Shown here: positions 53,418 through 63,543 of the stretch, piece after piece
Numbering within the stretch: position 1 is the first letter of the stretch
Layout: the number at the start of each line of letters is the position of its first letter
Source: Polycyclovorans sp.
Lineage (GTDB): Bacteria; Pseudomonadota; Gammaproteobacteria; Nevskiales; Nevskiaceae
Direction: 5' to 3'
Length of the DNA: 64,000 bases
Assembly (NCBI GenBank): GCA_002706265.1
Contig: PAKU01000015.1
Span: 58,173-122,172, forward strand
The notes under the pieces: generated by a model
What the model was told of the DNA's origin: nothing
Seen by the model: the letters and a program-made list of their open reading frames with translations, nothing else
Database searches by the model: none
Translations under genes and position numbers: made by a program

Positions 53418-54169
53418 GCGCGCTTGCGCGGCGGCGGTGGCGGACGCTCGACGGTATTGACCAGCGTCGCGGTGATCTTCAAGGGGCGCCCGCCCAGCGC
53501 CTGCTGCAACGCGGGGCTCATGTGGCGCTCGTCCAGACGCAGCAGCGACACCTGGGCAAAGCCGTCACCGACCTCGCCGGCCCAACTCTGCAGCGGCGGG
53601 GCGTCGGGCGATTCGTCGGGCACGATGCCCAGCCGCTGCAAGGCAGGCCGCGCGGCCTGGTGCGCCAGCGCACGGCTGCTGTCGATCAGCGCCGCGGTGG
53701 TGGCTTCAAGGTCGATGTAGGTGTTGACGTCGTGCGCCATCACCGACTCGGCCACGTTGCGCAGCAGCGGCACCCGCAGGGCGCGGTGCGCAACGGTCTG
53801 CACGCCAGCCGAGACGCGGTCGGCCATCCGCAGTGCCCGCCCGCCGTCGCCGGCCGGGCGATGCGGCAGCGCCGTGCGTCCGCTGTCGGCCGCGGCCAGC
53901 ATGGGGCGCAGCACGCTGGCGAAATTGGTCTGCATGCGGGTGCGCAGGTGCAGGTGCTCGCCGTCGGCTTCGGGCGTGAGCTCGGAGTGCAGCTCCAGCT
54001 TGAACAGCGGCGTGCCGTCGGGACCGGGGATTTCCAGGGTGATGCGCTGCTCGTCGAACGGATCATCGCCCTGCGGCGCGGGGTCACTGAAGCCACGCCA
54101 CAACTGGCGCACCCGCTGGCGCCACGTCGCCCTGCCGGATGCCGCCTTCATGCTGCGCTTGTCATCCAT
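53414..54169 (-). CDS. Conserved hypothetical protein in the lipid operon
   Basis: A 251-residue, mostly soluble protein without a signal peptide. Features are a basic N-terminus, a beta-rich segment (RITLEIPGPDGTPLFKLELH), and an Ala/Leu/Arg-rich helical middle (ALRMADRVSAGVQTVAHRAL). It ends in a Pro/Arg tail (VERPPPPPRKRA). I do not recognise the family. Its frame overlaps the preceding SDR by eight bases and the following lipoprotein by four, so it surely belongs to the same operon; a role in lipid or envelope metabolism is by association only. Confidence 0.75.
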   Translation of the reverse strand: MDDKRSMKAASGRATWRQRVRQLWRGFSDPAPQGDDPFDEQRITLEIPGPDGTPLFKLELHSELTPEADGEHLHLRTRMQTNFASVLRPMLAAADSGRTALPHRPAGDGGRALRMADRVSAGVQTVAHRALRVPLLRNVAESVMAHDVNTYIDLEATTAALIDSSRALAHQAARPALQRLGIVPDESPDAPPLQSWAGEVGDGFAQVSLLRLDERHMSPALQQALGGRPLKITATLVNTVERPPPPPRKRA

Positions 54170-54998
54170 GGCGCAAGAACCCCGCGGTGGCCTTTCGGGC
54201 CAACTTGAAGTGCAGGCTTGGGCTCAGCCGCTTGAGCTGATGCAGGCGCCGCGCGTCGGCATGGGTGATGACCATGAAGCGCCGGCGGGCCACGGCGTCG
54301 ACGATGTCGCGCGCCACGTCGTCGGCCGTGACGGTGGCCTTGTCCATCAAACGCCCGACGATGCCCTCCATTGGCGACGACGGCAGGCCATCGACGGCCT
54401 GCTCACGCGAGGTTTCCAGCAGCCGGGTCTTGAAGAACGACGGGCAGGCGACCGTCACGCCCACGCCACGCGGCGCCATCTCGAACCGCAGGGTCTCGGA
54501 CAACGAGATCACCGCCGCCTTGGCGGCGTTGTAGCTGGCCATGCCCGGCGGGTTGGCAATGCCGGCGAAGGACGCGACGTTGACGATGTGGCCGCGCCCT
54601 TGCGCCACCATCATCGGCGCCAGGGCCTGAACCCCGCGCACGCAGCCCAGCAGGTTGATGTCGAGCACCTGCTGCCACTGGGCAAGACCGGCGTCGGCCA
54701 CGGTGCCTGCGGTGGCAACGCCGGCGTTGTTGATGAGCACGTCAAGGCCGCCCCAGTCTGCCGCCAGACGCTGGGCAAGGGCGACGAAATCGGCCTCGCG
54801 GGTGACATCCAGCGGCTGGACGAAGCCCCCGCCGCCCGCCGCTTCCACCGCCTGCAGGGTCGCTGCAGCGGCGTCGAGGTCGCGATCGGTGATGGCGATC
54901 TTCGCGCCTTGCGCCGCAAACGCCCGCGCAAGGGCCCGCCCCAGCCCGCTCCCGGCGCCGGTAATGACGACCCGGGTTGGGGCCGGTGTGGGGGACAA
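54162..54998 (-). CDS. Short-chain dehydrogenase/reductase (first copy)
   Basis: A ~278-residue SDR. The cofactor loop is VVITGAGSGLGRALARAFAA, followed by NNAG in LDVLINNAGVATAG, the catalytic Ser in IVNVASFAGIANP and Y-x-x-x-K in SYNAAKAAVISLSE. An Asp after strand 2 (ITDRDLDAA) suggests NAD(H). The start is unclear; I chose a TTG at 54998, three bases past the desaturase stop, as the first candidate in place. It lies between an acyl-ACP desaturase-like gene and an unknown gene, consistent with fatty-acyl or sterol-like substrates. Confidence 0.85.
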   Translation of the reverse strand: MSPTPAPTRVVITGAGSGLGRALARAFAAQGAKIAITDRDLDAAAATLQAVEAAGGGGFVQPLDVTREADFVALAQRLAADWGGLDVLINNAGVATAGTVADAGLAQWQQVLDINLLGCVRGVQALAPMMVAQGRGHIVNVASFAGIANPPGMASYNAAKAAVISLSETLRFEMAPRGVGVTVACPSFFKTRLLETSREQAVDGLPSSPMEGIVGRLMDKATVTADDVARDIVDAVARRRFMVITHADARRLHQLKRLSPSLHFKLARKATAGFLRHG

Positions 54999-55000
54999 AC

Positions 55001-55984
55001 TCAGAGCCTGATCTCGCGGCCGGCGAGAAAGTCGAAGCGATAGTCGCGGGGCTTGCGCTTGCGATCGGCATAGTCGGCAACCTTGGCAATCCGCGCGGGC
55101 ACCGCCATCAGCTTGTCCTGTGCGGCGCGGCCTTCGGCCGAAAGGCCTTCCATCTTGCCGATGTCCCAAAAATCCAGCAGCTCATCGACGATGCGGCTGT
55201 ACTCGCGGCCGCCGAAGATGCCGGCCCGCTCGACGACTTCGCTCATTTCGCCGAAGCCCGGCATGGCGTGGCCCGGCATGACGAAGTTGAGGGTGACGCT
55301 GAGCAGCGACTGCAGGCCCCGGTTGGGGTCGCGCTTGAGAATCTCGTGAAAACTGGCGCGGTAGAACTCGTAGTGCCGCGACTCGTCCCGTGCCAGGTGC
55401 GCCAACACCCGCTGCGCGGCGGGTTCGATGCCTGCGCAAAGCCGGCCGGTGTTGGCGTGGCTGACCTGCGTGGCCTTTTCCTGCAGCGACGTGTACGCCA
55501 GCAGGCGGTAAGGGTCCTGCTGCCACTCGGGGTCGAAGCCCGCTTCGATGTAACGATACTGGGCGGCTTCGAGCGCGCGCATGTCGAACAGACGGGCATC
55601 GCGAACGTAGTCACGCAGCGCACAGCCGTGGCGGTCTTCTTCGGCCGTCCACATGTAGTTCCAGTCGCGCCATGGGCTTTCGGCACCAAAATGCACGGCG
55701 ATCAGCCGGTGAAAGTGGGGCAGGCCCTCTTCGGTCAGCAGATTGAGCGCCAGCCCCACGCGGGCGACGTCGGGGATGCCGCGAGCGGCTTCCCGCATGG
55801 CCTTGATTTCGGCGTCGGCGGCCGCGTCCAGCGTGGCGTCGGCGGGCAACAGATCATTGGGGAACCAAAGCTTGCGGCGCTCCAGATGCAGCGCAATCTC
55901 GGCACGCACTGCGTCTTCCATGTCGACCAGCACTGCCAGTTGCTCGGCAGTGCCAAAACGAAGACTCGGGGCTGCTCCTGTCAT
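55001..55984 (-). CDS. Acyl-ACP desaturase-like diiron protein
   Basis: A 327-residue protein of the ferritin-like soluble-desaturase family. The two E-x-x-H diiron motifs appear as WTAEEDRHGCALRDY and HLARDESRHYEFYR, at the spacing of plant and bacterial stearoyl-ACP desaturases. LWFPNDLLPADATLD upstream also matches the family. It would insert a double bond or oxygenate an ACP- or CoA-bound acyl chain. I chose the ATG at 55984 over one at 56032. First gene of the minus-strand operon running to 52590. Confidence 0.88.
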   Translation of the reverse strand: MTGAAPSLRFGTAEQLAVLVDMEDAVRAEIALHLERRKLWFPNDLLPADATLDAAADAEIKAMREAARGIPDVARVGLALNLLTEEGLPHFHRLIAVHFGAESPWRDWNYMWTAEEDRHGCALRDYVRDARLFDMRALEAAQYRYIEAGFDPEWQQDPYRLLAYTSLQEKATQVSHANTGRLCAGIEPAAQRVLAHLARDESRHYEFYRASFHEILKRDPNRGLQSLLSVTLNFVMPGHAMPGFGEMSEVVERAGIFGGREYSRIVDELLDFWDIGKMEGLSAEGRAAQDKLMAVPARIAKVADYADRKRKPRDYRFDFLAGREIRL

Positions 55985-56066
55985 GGTTGATTTTCTCCGT
56001 ACGAAGCATCGTAAACATCGTTCATTACGCAAGGTCGGGTCAGCACGATGCGCGGGCCGTTCATTT

Positions 56067-56609
56067 TTAGTTGCGAATCAGCCCTAAAAATTCCGCGCGG
56101 GTGCGGGGATCATCGCGAAACGCCCCCAGCATCATCGACGTGATCATCTGGCTGTGTTGCTTTTCGACGCCGCGCATCATGGCGCACAGGTGCTTGGCCT
56201 CGATCACCACCGCCACGCCGCGCGCCTCGGTGGCCCCCTGTATGCATTCGCCAATCTGCTGGGTCAGTTGCTCCTGAATCTGCAGCCGCCGACCGAACAT
56301 GTCGACAATACGCGGAATTTTCGACAATCCGATGACCTTGCCCGCCGGCAGGTACGCCACATGGGCGCGGCCGAAGAACGGCAGGATATGGTGTTCGCAC
56401 ATCGAGTAGAACTCGATGTCGCGAACGATCACCATCTCTTGGTTATCGGTCTCGAAAATGGCGCCATTGACGATTTCTTCAAGCGATTCCTGATACCCCT
56501 TGGTGAGAAACGTCATCGCCTTCGCCGCCCGTTGGGGCGTGTTGAGCAGGCCTTCACGTAATGGGTCCTCACCTATCGCGCTGAGGATCGCTCTAAACTG
56601 GTCTTCCAT
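56067..56609 (-). CDS. folE: GTP cyclohydrolase I
   Basis: A 180-residue type I enzyme making 7,8-dihydroneopterin triphosphate for folate. It carries the zinc-site segment [20 protein letters not shown] and the catalytic [21 protein letters not shown] end with [10 protein letters not shown], at normal length. The ATG at 56609 starts the family-typical protein; a longer frame reaches 56804. It is divergent from parB, with only 25 bases between start codons, so the promoters must lie inside each other's coding region or overlap. Confidence 0.96.
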   Translation of the reverse strand: MEDQFRAILSAIGEDPLREGLLNTPQRAAKAMTFLTKGYQESLEEIVNGAIFETDNQEMVIVRDIEFYSMCEHHILPFFGRAHVAYLPAGKVIGLSKIPRIVDMFGRRLQIQEQLTQQIGECIQGATEARGVAVVIEAKHLCAMMRGVEKQHSQMITSMMLGAFRDDPRTRAEFLGLIRN

Positions 56610-56634
56610 TGAATTCACAGGTGAAAAGCCGGAC

Positions 56635-57483
56635 GTGGCTATTGTTTCACACTTGCCTGCACCGTCTGCCGCCACCCCTGAGGCGCACACCGCGCGCGCC
56701 ATTCCCATCGAGCTGATCCGCCCCGGCGCGCACCAGGCGCGGCGGCGCTTCAACGACGAAGCGCTGAACGAACTGGCACGCAGCATCGGCGAGTCGGGGG
56801 TCATCCAGCCGGTGGTGGTGCGCAGCCGCGGCGACCGCTACGAGCTGCTGGCCGGGGAACGCCGCTGGCGGGCGGCGCAGCGTGCCGGCCTGGCGCGGAT
56901 TCCGGCCCTGGTGCGAGACGACCTGAGTGATGCAGAAGCCTTCGTTGTCGGGCTGATCGAAAACCTGCAGCGCGAGTCGCTGTCGCCCATCGACACCGCC
57001 CTGGGCCTGAAGCGGCTGGCCGAACTGCACGGGCTGACCCACGGCGCGCTGGGTCAGCGCATCGGCAAGTCACGCGCCTATGTCACCCATTTTTTGCGTC
57101 TGCTCAACCTGCATGCACAGGTGCAGGAGGCGGTGGACGCCGGCCAGGTCTCCATGGGCCACGCCAAGGTGCTGGCCGGCCTGCCGCTGGGCGAACAGCC
57201 CGGATGGCTGGCGCGCCTGCAACAGGCCGACTGGTCGGTGCGTGCGCTTGAAAAGCAGCTGCAGCGGCGCAGCGACGTCACCGACGCAGTGAACGGGCCG
57301 CCGCCGCCGCCCGCCAAGTCGGCCGACTGGCTGCGCCTGGAGCGCGAGATCGCCGATGCGGTGGGCGCGTCGGTGTCGCTCAAGGCCGATCCACAGGGGC
57401 GCGGCACGCTGACCATCGGCTTCCATTCGCTGGACGCGCTGGACGGCGTGCTGGCCAAACTGGGCCTCGCCAATGAACGCTGA
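56635..57483 (+). CDS. Orphan ParB/Spo0J-like partition protein
   Basis: A 282-residue ParB. The nuclease-like CTP-binding fold holds [17 protein letters not shown] and the [17 protein letters not shown] box (GERR), then the [12 protein letters not shown] motif and a helix-turn-helix ([20 protein letters not shown]) for parS recognition. A Pro-rich linker ([10 protein letters not shown]) precedes the C-terminal dimerisation region. The GTG start at 56635 is uncertain. No parA or gidB adjoins it. A perfect DnaA box lies 40 bases downstream. Confidence 0.88.
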   Translation: MAIVSHLPAPSAATPEAHTARAIPIELIRPGAHQARRRFNDEALNELARSIGESGVIQPVVVRSRGDRYELLAGERRWRAAQRAGLARIPALVRDDLSDAEAFVVGLIENLQRESLSPIDTALGLKRLAELHGLTHGALGQRIGKSRAYVTHFLRLLNLHAQVQEAVDAGQVSMGHAKVLAGLPLGEQPGWLARLQQADWSVRALEKQLQRRSDVTDAVNGPPPPPAKSADWLRLEREIADAVGASVSLKADPQGRGTLTIGFHSLDALDGVLAKLGLANER

Positions 57484-57496
57484 GCGGCTCCCGGAG

Positions 57497-57531
57497 TTAT
57501 CCCCGCCGGCTCGGGAAAAGCCTGTGGATAA
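57497..57531. promoter_or_regulatory. DnaA-box-like pair after parB
   Basis: TGTGGATAA (57523-57531) is a perfect consensus DnaA box on the minus strand, and TTATCCCCG (57497-57505) is a near match on the plus strand, 25 bases apart in opposite orientation. They lie in the 138-base gap between parB and the metalloprotease. There is no AT-rich unwinding region, so a replication origin is unlikely here. Confidence 0.4.
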
Positions 57532-57621
57532 CCTGCGACCTGCGGCACCGACCTCCCGGCTCAACGGGCCTTGCCCCGGTGCTGGTGATTTTGTAACCAG
57601 ATCGTCACCCAAGCGTCACAC

Positions 57622-58371
57622 GTGAGCGCGCCCCCCGAGCCCCCCGAGCCGGCGCCTGCTTACCGGCTGGAGACCCGCATCAGCGCCAGAGCACGGCGGC
57701 TGCGCATCGAGGTGCGCAGTGCCGACACGGTGACGCTGGTCCTGCCGCGGCGCTGCTCCATGCCCCAGGCGCAGGCGTTTCTGGCACAGCATCAGGCGTG
57801 GATCGAGCGCCAGCGCCAACGTCTGCAGGCGCGGCCGGCGGTGCCCACAGCGGCGGCCGCGCCCTGGAACGGTCACACCCCGCTGCCGCTGCGGGGCGAA
57901 TGGTTGCCGGTCACTCATGCGGCACACCGTTACAGGCACCCCGCCCTGCGGCTGCAGGACGGCCAATGGGTGTTGCTGAGCCATCCGGATCACCCACCCG
58001 GCCACGCCGCACTCACGCCACTGGCCCGCAGAGCGCTGATTGCCGAGGCATGCCGCACCGCTGAGCACCTGCTGCACGCCGCCCGCGCCGAAACCGGGCT
58101 GCACCCCACGGGCCTGCGTGTCAGTGACACCCGCGCGCAGTGGGGCAGCTGCTCGGCCAGGGGCGTGGTGCAACTGTGCTGGCGGCTGGTCTGCGCGCCG
58201 CCCGAAGTGATGCGCTATGTGGTGATCCACGAGCTGTGCCATCTGCGCCACCGCAATCACGGCCCGCAGTTCTGGGCGCTGGTGGCCGCCCACTGCCCGT
58301 CCTACAGCGCGCATCGGGCCTGGCTGCGCCAGGAAGGCGCCGCCCTGATGCGTCTGCTGCCCAAGGGCTAA
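57622..58371 (+). CDS. YgjP/DUF45-type zinc metallopeptidase
   Basis: A 249-residue protein. The C-terminal half holds the gluzincin-like motif VIHELCHLRHRNHGPQFWAL (HExxH plus downstream His) and the upstream strand WGSCSARGVVQLCWRLV, the hallmark of the YgjP/DUF45 (SprT-like) family. The N-terminal part (RISARARRLRIEVRSADTV) is the family beta-sheet. GTG start. A maturation or nucleic-acid-associated protease role is possible, but the substrate is unknown. Confidence 0.9.
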   Translation: MSAPPEPPEPAPAYRLETRISARARRLRIEVRSADTVTLVLPRRCSMPQAQAFLAQHQAWIERQRQRLQARPAVPTAAAAPWNGHTPLPLRGEWLPVTHAAHRYRHPALRLQDGQWVLLSHPDHPPGHAALTPLARRALIAEACRTAEHLLHAARAETGLHPTGLRVSDTRAQWGSCSARGVVQLCWRLVCAPPEVMRYVVIHELCHLRHRNHGPQFWALVAAHCPSYSAHRAWLRQEGAALMRLLPKG

Positions 58372-58399
58372 TCACCCCCCGGCGCCCGCGCTTGCCGCT

Positions 58400-58994
58400 G
58401 ATTTCATCGAGACGCAACACGACCGCCCTCACTGCCAAGGGCCTGGCCGCGTTTGAGGCCGACGTGGCCGCCGGCAGCTTCCTGCGCGTCACCCAACCCG
58501 ATCCCGAGGCGCTGGCCGTGCTGGCCCCTTTCAAGGCGCAGGTCGACGTTCTCAAGGCGCAATACGGCGGTGCCGACATCACCGGCGACGAGGTCAAGGC
58601 CATGATCGAAGACGGGCTTCAGGCCACCTCCGGCGAGGGCGGTTCCACCGGCCCATACCCCTACACCGGCGGGCTGCGCTTCGACCTCAACAGCGCGGCA
58701 GCCCCGGGCAACCGCGCCTCTGGCCTTGAGGGTTTCGACGCCCAGACCGGGTTGCGGATGCCGCTGGAATCGTCGCGCACCGACACGTTGCTCGTGCTGA
58801 GCTTCACTGCCAACGGGGGCTACGGATAGATCACCCTGCGCGACGTGCCCGCCGAACGGCGGCCGGACATCGGCGTGCTCGACGCCGACGTGTTCCAGAC
58901 CTGGATCGACGGCCTGCCGCAAAACGACGCCGGTCTGCCAGTGATCAGCAAGTTGCCCGTCGCGTTGTACAGCACCCAATCGTTCGCGCCGTAA
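58400..58994 (+). pseudogene. Remnant of a 5'-nucleotidase C-terminal region
   Basis: One frame reads as the C-terminal end of a secreted 5'-nucleotidase (UshA-like): ALAVLAPFKAQVDVLKAQYG, the EVKAMIEDGLQA helix, YTGGLRFDLNSAAAPGNRAS, and LVLSFTANGGYG. An in-frame TAG at 58827-58829 interrupts it exactly before ITLRDVPAERRPDIGVLDAD, which continues in the same frame to TAA at 58992-58994. The metallophosphatase N-terminal domain is missing. The limits are approximate: the left edge falls after the metallopeptidase stop. This is a decayed gene, truncated at its 5' end and with a nonsense codon. Confidence 0.65.
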
Positions 58995-59216
58995 CCGCGC
59001 AGCGCGCCTGATGCGGGGCGGCCGACGGCGCCGCCCCGCATGGACCGTCCGGCGAAGCTGACGCGCCTGCCGGCGGGCACCTCGCGGCCACTTGCGGCGC
59101 GTCGCTGCCCATCGGCTCACCCTTCGATTAATCTGGCCCGACTTATTCCGCGCCATTGCGACCTGCGGCGCCGGCCGTCGCGGCGATCCGCGTCGCTCAT
59201 CGATGGATCAGACACC

Positions 59217-60095
59217 ATGAAACCGGGCACATCAGGGCGCCGTAACGGCAGAAAGACCGCGTCGGCCGAGGCCGCCGAGGCCGCCGCGCCGGCACGGGTG
59301 GAACTCACCATCGAACAACTGGCCAAGGCCTCGCGCTGCACCGCGCGCAACATTCGCGCCTATCAAGACCGCGGCCTCATCCCGCCCCCGGAGCGGCGCG
59401 GCCGCACCGGTGTTTACGGCGCCGAACACCTCTCGCGGCTGCGCATCATCCACCAGATGCTGACGCGCGGCTTCACCCTGGCCAGCATTGGCGAGCTGCT
59501 CGCCGCCTGGGAAGCCGGGCAGGACATCAGCGCCTTGCTGGGCCTGGAGGCCGCAGTGTCCAGCCCCTGGACCAACGAAACGCCCAAGCAGTACAGCTTT
59601 GTCGAGCTGGCCCGCCTGTACGGCGGACAGTTTGACCCGCGCTGGCTGGTCAAGGCGCATGAGCTGGGCGTGCTCAAACCCCACGGCATGGGCTTTATCG
59701 CCCCCAGCCCGAGAATGATTCAGGCCGGCGCCGAGCTGGTGAAGGCGGGCATCCCGCTCGATGAAATGCTCGACGTGGTCAAACACCTGCGCGCCAACGT
59801 CGAGCACGCCGCCGAAGAAATGGTCCATCTGGTCGAGCGACACGTGTTCGACCGCTTCGGCACGCCGCTGCCCCCGCGCGACCAGGCCGCAGAACTGGGC
59901 GAAATCATCTGGCGGCTGCGGCCATTGGTCGACATGGCCGTGCAGGCCGAAGTGTCACGCGCCATGGAAATTGCCGCCACACGCCACCTCGGCAATCGTC
60001 TGGCGCACGTTCTGGACGAGCTGGCACGGCAGAAAGACCCGCAACCCGCCGCCGAGCGCGCGCGCGCCAAACGCACGCCGCGCGCCCGGTCGTAA
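59217..60095 (+). CDS. MerR family transcriptional regulator
   Basis: A 292-residue regulator. After a basic/Ala-rich leader comes the MerR winged helix: LTIEQLAKASRCTARNIRAY, QDRGLIPPPERRGRTGVYG and HLSRLRIIHQMLTRGFTLAS. A C-terminal domain of ~150 residues without Cys is fused behind the short dimerisation helix; it is longer than in metal regulators. It converges with the SDR gene at 60103, whose family (fatty-acyl or alcohol reductases) makes a lipid-responsive role possible but unproven. ATG at 59217 chosen over one 59 codons upstream. Confidence 0.88.
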   Translation: MKPGTSGRRNGRKTASAEAAEAAAPARVELTIEQLAKASRCTARNIRAYQDRGLIPPPERRGRTGVYGAEHLSRLRIIHQMLTRGFTLASIGELLAAWEAGQDISALLGLEAAVSSPWTNETPKQYSFVELARLYGGQFDPRWLVKAHELGVLKPHGMGFIAPSPRMIQAGAELVKAGIPLDEMLDVVKHLRANVEHAAEEMVHLVERHVFDRFGTPLPPRDQAAELGEIIWRLRPLVDMAVQAEVSRAMEIAATRHLGNRLAHVLDELARQKDPQPAAERARAKRTPRARS

Positions 60096-60102
60096 GGGCC
60101 GC

Positions 60103-60957
60103 TTACCCGGTCTCGCCGGCCTTGCGGCGCTGCCACTTGGCACCAAAACTGATCAGGCGCTGGTAGCCCTCGGGCATCAGCCGCACCATCAGGTCGATCG
60201 CCTTGGCATCGGGCCCGATCAACACCCGCCGCCGGTTGGCACGCACCGCGTCAAGAATGACCTTGGCCGCCGAGTCTGACGTGGTGATGAACATCTTCTC
60301 GAAATTCTTCTTGCCGTCTTTTTCGTCAACGCCCATCAGCGCTTTCATGTTCGACGAGAACCGTGCCGACTGGGCGATATTGGTCTTGATCCCACCGGGA
60401 TGCACCGTGGTGGCCGAGACCGGTTCACCGGCAATTTCCAGCTCTTGCCGCAGGGCCTCGGTAAAGCCGCGCACCGCAAACTTCGACGCGTTATAGGCCG
60501 ATTGCGACGGAATGCCGGCAATGCCGAAAATGCTCGAAATATTGATGATGTGGCCGTCACCCGAGGCTTTCAGCAGTGGCAGAAACGCCTGGGTGCCATA
60601 GACCACGCCCCAGAAGTTGATGCCCATGATCCATTTCAGATCGGCTTCAGACATGCCGTCCACCGGCGCGCCCAGCGCAACGCCGGCATTGTTGAAAATC
60701 AGATTGACCTGGCTGTGCTCGTCGGCAACCTGCCCGGCCCAGGCATACACCGCATCCCGCTTGGCCACGTCCAGCACCTGCGTGGTCACCGTCACACCCG
60801 TGGCGCGCGCCTGCTCGGCCGTGTTCTGCAGCCCGGTGTCGTTGATGTCTGACAACGCCAGCGCACAGCCCGCGTTCGCCAACCGCAGCGCCAGCGCCTG
60901 CCCGATGCCCGAGCCGGCACCGGTAATCGCTGCCACCTTGTTCTGGAAAGATTTCAT
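60103..60957 (-). CDS. Short-chain dehydrogenase/reductase (second copy)
   Basis: A 284-residue SDR: cofactor loop AAITGAGSGIGQALALRLAN, NNAG in LIFNNAGVALGAPV, Ser in HIINISSIFGIAGIP and Y-x-x-x-K in SAYNASKFAVRGFTEAL. An Asp at the end of strand 2 (LALSDINDT) points to NAD(H). The substrate-cap region EKMFITTSDSAAKVILDAVR is longer than minimal SDRs, as in acyl- or steroid-type members. It is only distantly similar to the copy at 54162. Lies convergent to the MerR regulator. Confidence 0.9.
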   Translation of the reverse strand: MKSFQNKVAAITGAGSGIGQALALRLANAGCALALSDINDTGLQNTAEQARATGVTVTTQVLDVAKRDAVYAWAGQVADEHSQVNLIFNNAGVALGAPVDGMSEADLKWIMGINFWGVVYGTQAFLPLLKASGDGHIINISSIFGIAGIPSQSAYNASKFAVRGFTEALRQELEIAGEPVSATTVHPGGIKTNIAQSARFSSNMKALMGVDEKDGKKNFEKMFITTSDSAAKVILDAVRANRRRVLIGPDAKAIDLMVRLMPEGYQRLISFGAKWQRRKAGETG

Positions 60958-61084
60958 CCGCCCCCCAATTGACCGGCCCGCAGGCCCCGAAGCCCCGCAC
61001 TGTAAGCCAAGCCCGCCCCCGAACATTGGCCGCCGCGCCAGACCGCACCAACGCATGGCGACTGTGTACCATCTCGCCCGAGCT

Positions 61085-61161
61085 GGGCCTTTAGCTCAAT
61101 TGGTTAGAGCAGAGGACTCATAATCCTTTGGTTGTCGGTTCAAGTCCGACAGGGCCCACCA
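61085..61161 (+). tRNA. tRNA with CAU anticodon (Ile2 or elongator Met)
   Basis: A complete 77-nt cloverleaf with encoded CCA. The acceptor stem GGGCCTT pairs with AGGGCCC (one G-U pair), the D arm is AGCTCAATTGGTTAGAGC, the anticodon loop CTCATAA has anticodon CAT, and the T arm has GGTTCAAGTCC. Acceptor-stem character resembles tRNA-Ile2, whose C34 is changed to lysidine, rather than elongator tRNA-Met; I cannot decide by eye. It marks the left edge of the restriction-modification locus. Confidence 0.92.
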
Positions 61162-61306
61162 TCACCCAGAGACTCCGCCTCCGGTAACAAATTCGGAACA
61201 GTCAGCATTCGCTGCCGAGGAGTCCTCACCAAACACCACGGTGACCTCGCGCGCTTCGTCTACAGAGCGCGGATAACCACAGGTGGCCCCGAACCCACCA
61301 AGCGCT

Positions 61307-61312
61307 TATAAT
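61307..61312 (+). promoter_or_regulatory. -10 element upstream of the restriction-modification locus
   Basis: A perfect TATAAT lies 41 bases before the TTG start of the XRE regulator. The region 61162-61352 holds no gene I can support. A -35 match at the right spacing is poor, which fits a regulated promoter. Confidence 0.45.
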
Positions 61313-61352
61313 TTCTCCATTATATTTTCAGCCTCATAAACGAGTTCCGCCC

Positions 61353-61667
61353 TTGAACGTAAACGCCAGCGGCGCGATCAGCGGTCCATATGAAGATGCC
61401 TTCGAGGCCCTGTACCCACCCGACCAAGCAGCGCTGAAGCGCACACGCGCCTACGCGCTTCGCGCACTACGCCAACACCTGTCGTCGATGCCCGGTACCC
61501 AGCAACAGATCGCCGATCAGCTCGGGATTCAGCAGCCGCGTCTCAACCTACTGCTCCGTGGCGACTCCGCCAGCATCTCGCTCGACAACATGGTGAAGCT
61601 CGCCGCACGCGCCGGTCTGCGGGCCGAGCTGATCCTCAAGCCGACCTCAAGCCGGAGACGCACATGA
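61353..61667 (+). CDS. XRE-type helix-turn-helix regulator
   Basis: A 104-residue protein with an XRE-like fold near the middle: TQQQIADQLGIQQPRLNLLL and SISLDNMVKLAARAGLRAEL, the pattern of HigA/MqsA-type antitoxins and phage-like repressors. The start is TTG at 61353; no better start codon precedes the conserved part. Its stop overlaps the next gene by four bases. It probably represses the restriction-modification operon from the TATAAT site upstream. Confidence 0.8.
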   Translation: MNVNASGAISGPYEDAFEALYPPDQAALKRTRAYALRALRQHLSSMPGTQQQIADQLGIQQPRLNLLLRGDSASISLDNMVKLAARAGLRAELILKPTSSRRRT

Positions 61668-61849
61668 CACCCTACGAGACGCTGCAACAGGCCGACCGCC
61701 ATTGCGACATGGAAGGGCTGCCCCAGGCCTCCACCCTCGCCCAGCAGCTCGACGCCGAGTGGATCGCCGGGCGCATCAGCACCGATGAGGCGGTCTCGGC
61801 CCTTATCGCGCATTATCAAGCCAATCGCGCTGGTTCAACCCGTCCATAG
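61664..61849 (+). CDS. VbhA-like small antitoxin protein
   Basis: A 61-residue protein that resembles the VbhA antitoxin domain: DMEGLPQASTLAQQLDAEWI then AGRISTDEAVSALIAHYQ. VbhA normally precedes and inhibits a Fic toxin through an (S/T)xxxE(G/N) motif. Here the residue four before Glu in HCDMEG is His, not Ser or Thr, so the motif is degenerate, and no Fic gene follows. It is coupled to the XRE gene by overlap and sits about 100 bases before hsdM. It may be a remnant or a repurposed regulator of the type I system. Confidence 0.6.
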   Translation: MTPYETLQQADRHCDMEGLPQASTLAQQLDAEWIAGRISTDEAVSALIAHYQANRAGSTRP

Positions 61850-61947
61850 GAGCTTCAGACTTTCGCATGCGAAAGTCCGGGGCGAGGCGTCATCGCTCCG
61901 ATAGATAAGGGGCCTGAATAACAAACACACAGGGAGAGGCTGCGCAC

Positions 61948-63532
<1,585 letters not shown>

Positions 63533-63543
<11 letters not shown>

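Noticed and set aside
57484..57621. Possible replication origin near the DnaA boxes
   Set aside because: Only one perfect and one weak box are present, with no AT-rich region or dnaA/dnaN/gidB nearby.
61162..61352. Integrase remnant after the tRNA
   Set aside because: Short frames here show no integrase motif and no repeat of the tRNA end was found.
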